Part shown: piece after piece, positions 60,650-64,000 of the stretch
Position numbering within the stretch: the first letter of the stretch is position 1
How the letters are laid out: each line of letters starts with the position of its first letter
Source: Amycolatopsis coloradensis
GTDB taxonomy: Bacteria > Actinomycetota > Actinomycetes > Mycobacteriales > Pseudonocardiaceae
Reading direction: 5' to 3'
Length of the DNA: 64,000 bases
NCBI RefSeq assembly: GCF_001953865.1
Contig: NZ_MQUQ01000012.1
Location: 477,116-541,115 of the forward strand
Translations under genes and position numbers: made by a program
The notes under the pieces: generated by a model
The model's input: only the letters and a program-made list of their open reading frames with translations
What the model was told of the DNA's origin: nothing
Databases searched by the model: none

Positions 60650-61993
60650 ATGGATCGCCAGCAGGAGTTCGTGCTCCGTACCTTGGAAGAGCGCGACATC
60701 CGTTTCGTCAGGCTCTGGTTCACGGATGTGCTGGGGTTTCTCAAATCCGTCGCCGTGGCGCCCGCCGAGCTCGAGGGCGCCTTCAGCGAAGGGATCGGCT
60801 TCGACGGCTCGGCCATCGAAGGGTTCGCGCGCGTCTACGAATCCGACATGGTCGCGAAGCCCGACCCGGCCACGTTCCAGGTCTTGCCTTGGGAGACCCC
60901 CGACGGCGGACCGTATTCGGCGCGCATGTTCTGCGACATCGCGATGCCGGACGGCTCCCCGTCCTGGGCGGATCCGCGGCACGTCCTGCGCAGGCAGCTT
61001 TCGAAGGCGGCCGAAGCGGGCTTCACCTGCTACGTCCACCCCGAGATCGAGTTCTTCCTGCTCTCGAGCCTGCCGGACGACGGCAGCGAGCCCGAGCCCG
61101 CGGACAACGGCGGGTACTTCGACCAGGCCAGCCACGCGACCGCGACGCACTTCCGCCGCCACGCCATCGAGACGCTCGAGGCGATGGGGATCTCGGTCGA
61201 GTTCAGCCATCACGAGGGCGCGCCCGGTCAGCAGGAGATCGACCTCCGGTACGCCGACGCGCTGACCATGGCCGACAACGTGATGACCTTCCGTTACGTC
61301 GTCAAGGAGGTCGCGCTCACCCAGGGGGTCCGCGCCACCTTCATGCCGAAGCCGTTCACCAGCCAGCCGGGCTCCGGGATGCACACCCACGTGAGCCTCT
61401 TCGAGGGTGACCGCAACGCCTTCTACGACGCCGAAGACCCGTACGAGTTGTCAGCGACAGGTAAAGCTTTCGTGGCGGGGTTGTTGCACCACGCGAAGGA
61501 GATCTCGGCGGTCACCAACCAATGGGTGAACTCCTACAAACGGCTGATCAGCGGCAGTGAGGCCCCCACGACCGTCTCGTGGGGCCGGGCCAACCGCTCC
61601 GCGCTGGTCCGAGTCCCGATGTACTCCCCGGGCAAGGCGTCGTCACGCCGCGTGGAGATCCGCACGCTCGACTCGGCCTGCAACCCCTATCTGGCTTACT
61701 CGGTCATCCTGGCCGCCGGCCTCAAGGGCATCGAGAAGGGCTACGAGCTGCCGCCTCCCGCCGAGGACAACATCTGGCAGCTGTCCGACGCCGAACGCCG
61801 CGCGGCCGGATACGCCCAGCTCCCGCAGAACCTCGGTGAGGCCCTGTCCGAGATGGAAAAATCGGAACTTCTGCCCGAAGCGCTCGGAGAGCACGTTTAC
61901 GACTTCTTCCTGCGCAACAAACGTGTTGAATGGGATAACTACCGCAGCGCGGTGACCCCGTACGAACTGCGGACCTTGCTTCCGGTGCTCTAG
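60650..61993 (+). CDS. glnA2: Glutamine synthetase, GlnA2-type
   Basis: 447 residues, type I beta-barrel glutamine synthetase without the adenylylation site of GlnA1. Signatures: RFVRLWFTDVLGFLKSVAVA, GIGFDGSAIEGFARVYESDM, FMPKPFTSQPGSGMHTHVSL, and RVEIRTLDSACNPYLAYSVI. Where GlnA1 has NLYDLP, this one has RAAGYAQLPQNLGEAL, so it should not be controlled by adenylylation. The pattern is closest to mycobacterial GlnA2. Its role may be glutamine or gamma-glutamyl-amine formation. The upstream region (cgttaacacgttctcgtta) could hold a control site. Confidence 0.9.
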   Translation: MDRQQEFVLRTLEERDIRFVRLWFTDVLGFLKSVAVAPAELEGAFSEGIGFDGSAIEGFARVYESDMVAKPDPATFQVLPWETPDGGPYSARMFCDIAMPDGSPSWADPRHVLRRQLSKAAEAGFTCYVHPEIEFFLLSSLPDDGSEPEPADNGGYFDQASHATATHFRRHAIETLEAMGISVEFSHHEGAPGQQEIDLRYADALTMADNVMTFRYVVKEVALTQGVRATFMPKPFTSQPGSGMHTHVSLFEGDRNAFYDAEDPYELSATGKAFVAGLLHHAKEISAVTNQWVNSYKRLISGSEAPTTVSWGRANRSALVRVPMYSPGKASSRRVEIRTLDSACNPYLAYSVILAAGLKGIEKGYELPPPAEDNIWQLSDAERRAAGYAQLPQNLGEALSEMEKSELLPEALGEHVYDFFLRNKRVEWDNYRSAVTPYELRTLLPVL

Positions 61994-62004
61994 AAGGAGA
62001 CCTG

Positions 62005-63567
62005 ATGGTGCGGCGACCGGTGTTCCGAATCCTGACGACACTGGTCGCCGTGACCATCACGGCGAGTGCCGCACCAGCGGCATCCGCCGTCAGCAGGCCT
62101 CTCGATCTCGATGCCGCCGACATCCCCGCCCTCCAGGCGCGCATGTCCGCCGGGCGGCTCACGGCAGTCGGCCTGACCTCGGCTTATCTTGATCGCATCC
62201 GCAAGGTCGACGGGAAGGTGAACGCGGTCATCGCGGTCGATCCGGCCGCGATCGCGCAAGCCGCGGAAAGTGACGTCCGCCGTCGGGCAGGCAAGACGCG
62301 AGGCCCTCTCGACGGCATCCCGATCCTGGTGAAGGACAACGTCGACACCCGGTCGATGCAGACGACCGCCGGCTCTCGGGCCCTGCGCAGCAAGCCCGCG
62401 AAGGACGCGACCTTGATCCGCCGTCTGCGTGACGCGGGGGCGGTGGTCCTCGGCAAGGCGAACCTGTCCGAATGGGCGAACTTCCGCGCCGCCAGACCCA
62501 CTTCCGGGTGGTCCGGCGTCGGCGGGCAGACGAACAACCCGTACGTACTCGACCGCAACCCTTGTGGGTCTTCCGCCGGCTCCGCCGCCGGAGTGGCCGC
62601 GTCACTCGCGCAGGTCGCGATCGGAAGTGAGACCGACGGCTCGATCGTCTGCCCGGCCGGGATGACCTCGACCGTGGGGCACAAACCAAGCCTCGGCCTG
62701 GTCAGCCGCGCCGGCGTGGTGCCGATCTCGGCGGAACAGGACACCGCCGGTCCGATCGCCAGGCATGTCGTCGACGTCGCGCTGACCCTTTCCGCGCTCC
62801 AAGGCCGCGACCCGGCCGACCCCGCCACCGGCGCGTACCCGCCGAATCAGCCGACCGACTACGCCGCGCACCTCCGGCCAGGCGTGCTGAAAGGCTCCCG
62901 GATCGGACTCTGGCGCCTGCCGATCCTCGGCCCGGACGTCGACGCCGTGCTGACGCGGACCAGGAACTCGCTGGTCAGGGCCGGTGCCGAAGTCGTCGAG
63001 GTGACGCCGCCATACCAGGCAAGGCTCGGTGAACTGGAGTTCCCGGCGCTGCTCACGGAGTTCCACCGCGACATCGACCGCTACCTGGCCACGCGCCCCG
63101 AAGGCCCGCGCGACCTCGCCGCGCTGATCGCCTACAACAAGTCCGATCCGCTGGAGCGGACCTGTTTCGCCGGGCAGGAACTCTTCGAGCAGGCACTCAC
63201 CGCGCCCGGCCCGTCCGACCCCGGCTACCTGGCGATGCGCCGCGAGCTGACCGACCTGGCGAAACGCTCGATCGACGAGACCGTCGCGAAGTACCGCCTC
63301 GACGCGATCGCTGCACCCACTAACCCGCCTGCCTGGAAGACCGACTGCAAGACCGGCGACAACGACGTGATCCCGTCGTCGACGCCGGCCGCGGTCGCGG
63401 GCTATCCGGCGGTGACCGTGCCCGCCGGGTTCGTCGGCGAGCTTCCAGTCGGAGTTTCGTTCATGGCGGGGCGGTGGGCAGACGCTCGAGTGCTCTCCTA
63501 CGCGGCCGACTTCGAACGCGTCGTCCCCGCCCGCGAACCGCCTCGCTACCTGAAGACCGTCGGATGA
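62005..63567 (+). CDS. Secreted amidase (amidase signature family)
   Basis: 520 residues from ATG 62005, with agaaggaga upstream. A signal peptide ends near AAPAASA (residue 28). The amidase signature triad: Lys110 in ILVKDN, the cis-Ser in GSSAGSAAGVAAS and the nucleophile Ser213 in GSETDGSIVCPAG. Two cysteine pairs suggest oxidation outside the cell. It hydrolyses amides or peptide amides, substrate unknown. It starts 11 bases after glnA2, so is probably cotranscribed; released ammonia could feed glutamine synthetase, which is inference. Confidence 0.9.
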   Translation: MVRRPVFRILTTLVAVTITASAAPAASAVSRPLDLDAADIPALQARMSAGRLTAVGLTSAYLDRIRKVDGKVNAVIAVDPAAIAQAAESDVRRRAGKTRGPLDGIPILVKDNVDTRSMQTTAGSRALRSKPAKDATLIRRLRDAGAVVLGKANLSEWANFRAARPTSGWSGVGGQTNNPYVLDRNPCGSSAGSAAGVAASLAQVAIGSETDGSIVCPAGMTSTVGHKPSLGLVSRAGVVPISAEQDTAGPIARHVVDVALTLSALQGRDPADPATGAYPPNQPTDYAAHLRPGVLKGSRIGLWRLPILGPDVDAVLTRTRNSLVRAGAEVVEVTPPYQARLGELEFPALLTEFHRDIDRYLATRPEGPRDLAALIAYNKSDPLERTCFAGQELFEQALTAPGPSDPGYLAMRRELTDLAKRSIDETVAKYRLDAIAAPTNPPAWKTDCKTGDNDVIPSSTPAAVAGYPAVTVPAGFVGELPVGVSFMAGRWADARVLSYAADFERVVPAREPPRYLKTVG

Positions 63568-63611
63568 CGGCGGTTCATACCGACTGACCTGCGGCGATGT
63601 CGTTAAGTGAC

Positions 63612-63631
63612 CCCCCTGTTTTCAGGGGGTT
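63612..63631 (+). terminator. Short hairpin after the amidase gene
   Basis: ccccctg (63613-63619) and caggggg (63624-63630) around tttt. A weak terminator without a T-tract. Confidence 0.55.
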
Positions 63632-63717
63632 CCGGGGCATGTAATCTTCTCTTCGTCGCCAAGAACACCGGGCCGCCGGGGCCGAAAGCCCCAGGCCAGG
63701 AACACGGGCCGAGCGGG

Positions 63718-63746
63718 TTGACACCGCGAATCGGACCAGGTAACGT
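63718..63746 (+). promoter_or_regulatory. rRNA operon promoter
   Basis: TTGACA at 63718-63723, a 17-base gap, and TAACGT at 63741-63746: near-consensus sigma-70 type, 215 bases upstream of 16S. A second -10-like TATGCT lies at 63804-63809, possibly a further start point. Confidence 0.75.
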
Positions 63747-63850
63747 TCAGCGTCGGCCCACGAGCGGCCGCCGACTCCCTACGACTAAGACCGTAGGACT
63801 CGGTATGCTCGACCAAAAGCTTGTGAATATCGCTTTGAAACAAAGTGTGT

Positions 63851-63922
63851 TGCTTGAGAACTCAACAGTGTGCTAGTGAACTAAGCCAGTAGAGCTTATG
63901 TATTTAAACCTCGTTTGAGGTT
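63851..63922 (+). promoter_or_regulatory. rRNA leader with conserved antitermination/processing element
   Basis: tgcttgagaactcaacagtg (63851-63870) is the leader segment found before actinobacterial 16S genes, with a role in antitermination or processing. A small hairpin aacctc/gaggtt (63907-63912, 63917-63922) follows. Confidence 0.6.
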
Positions 63923-63958
63923 CCTTTGAGTGCATTAAATTGCCTCGATCAAATTTGA

Positions 63959-64000
63959 CATTGTTGGAGAGTTTGATCCTGGCTCAGGACGAACGCTGGC
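63959..64000 (+). rRNA. rrs: 16S ribosomal RNA, first 42 bases
   Basis: ggagagtttgatcctggctc (63966-63985) followed by aggacgaacgctggc is the universal 5' end of 16S rRNA. The gene continues past the window. The mature start is estimated by comparison with other actinobacteria. Confidence 0.95.

Noticed and set aside
63607..63876. 89-residue plus-strand frame before the rRNA operon
   Set aside because: It covers the promoter and leader elements of the rRNA operon and has no ribosome binding site or known domain.
1..64000. CRISPR arrays or intact insertion sequences
   Set aside because: No regularly spaced repeats and no transposase gene were seen. The family A-C elements are palindromes at gene ends, not IS termini with flanking duplications.
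1..64000. tRNA genes
   Set aside because: I saw no cloverleaf with a convincing T-loop motif and acceptor stem in the intergenic regions.

Overview
The window is high-GC actinobacterial DNA. The gene set suggests a filamentous member of the Pseudonocardiales, most likely Amycolatopsis or a close relative: a class A RNase P RNA, LysX, SecA2, an SCO6745-family protein, a GlnA2-type glutamine synthetase, a mycobacterial-style rRNA leader, and many GTG/TTG starts. This assignment is inference; no database was consulted. The window ends inside the first bases of a 16S rRNA gene.

Layout. 1-2.1 kb: the end of a membrane protein facing a dimethylsulfone monooxygenase (sfnG). 2.15-3.7 kb: a regulatory graveyard with a broken LuxR gene, a frameshifted anti-sigma gene and an ECF sigma gene. 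4.1-4.5 kb: rnpB. 4.7-5.6 kb: an SCO6745-family gene. 6.0-15.0 kb: an eight-gene operon resembling a Gram-positive type IV secretion apparatus (small two-helix protein, TcpE/VirB3-like, VirB4-like ATPase, VirB6-like channel, VirB8/TcpC-like, bifunctional wall hydrolase, proline-rich protein, SPOR-like protein) with no relaxase or coupling ATPase. 15.4-18.6 kb: a CooC-like P-loop protein, an RNB exonuclease and a metal-receptor-like protein. 18.7-25.9 kb: a GABA/polyamine catabolic block (aldehyde dehydrogenase, gabT, PucR regulator, Cache protein, FadR regulator) beside a decayed ABC transporter. 25.9-28.9 kb: a secreted sugar-dehydrogenase-like/PKD/LGFP protein.

29.3-44.0 kb is the most unusual part. 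A 3,189-residue secreted RHS protein ends in a HINT domain and a deaminase-like toxin tip, and is followed by a SUKH-3 immunity gene. Behind it lie two displaced tip cassettes. One has a HINT fragment, an intact unfamiliar toxin tip and a small partner gene. The other has a HINT fragment, a broken deaminase and an intact SUKH-3 gene. The silent array is bracketed by two direct copies of 227 bp from the 3' end of a proline iminopeptidase gene and has an integrase remnant at its far end. This looks like a store of spare toxin tips that could be swapped onto the RHS protein through the shared HINT sequence.

44.1-63.6 kb is mostly housekeeping: a secreted beta-helix protein, panB, lysX, a DinB protein, ogt, a VOC protein, nadE, secA2, a secreted TAP-like peptidase followed by a decayed tandem copy, an LprG-type lipoprotein, an MFS permease, glnA2 and a secreted amidase. 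Then comes an rRNA operon promoter and leader.

Three families of long, nearly perfect palindromes (A: 2 copies; B: 2; C: about 8, some only half-elements) sit at gene ends throughout. They sometimes supply the stop codon of the neighbouring gene.
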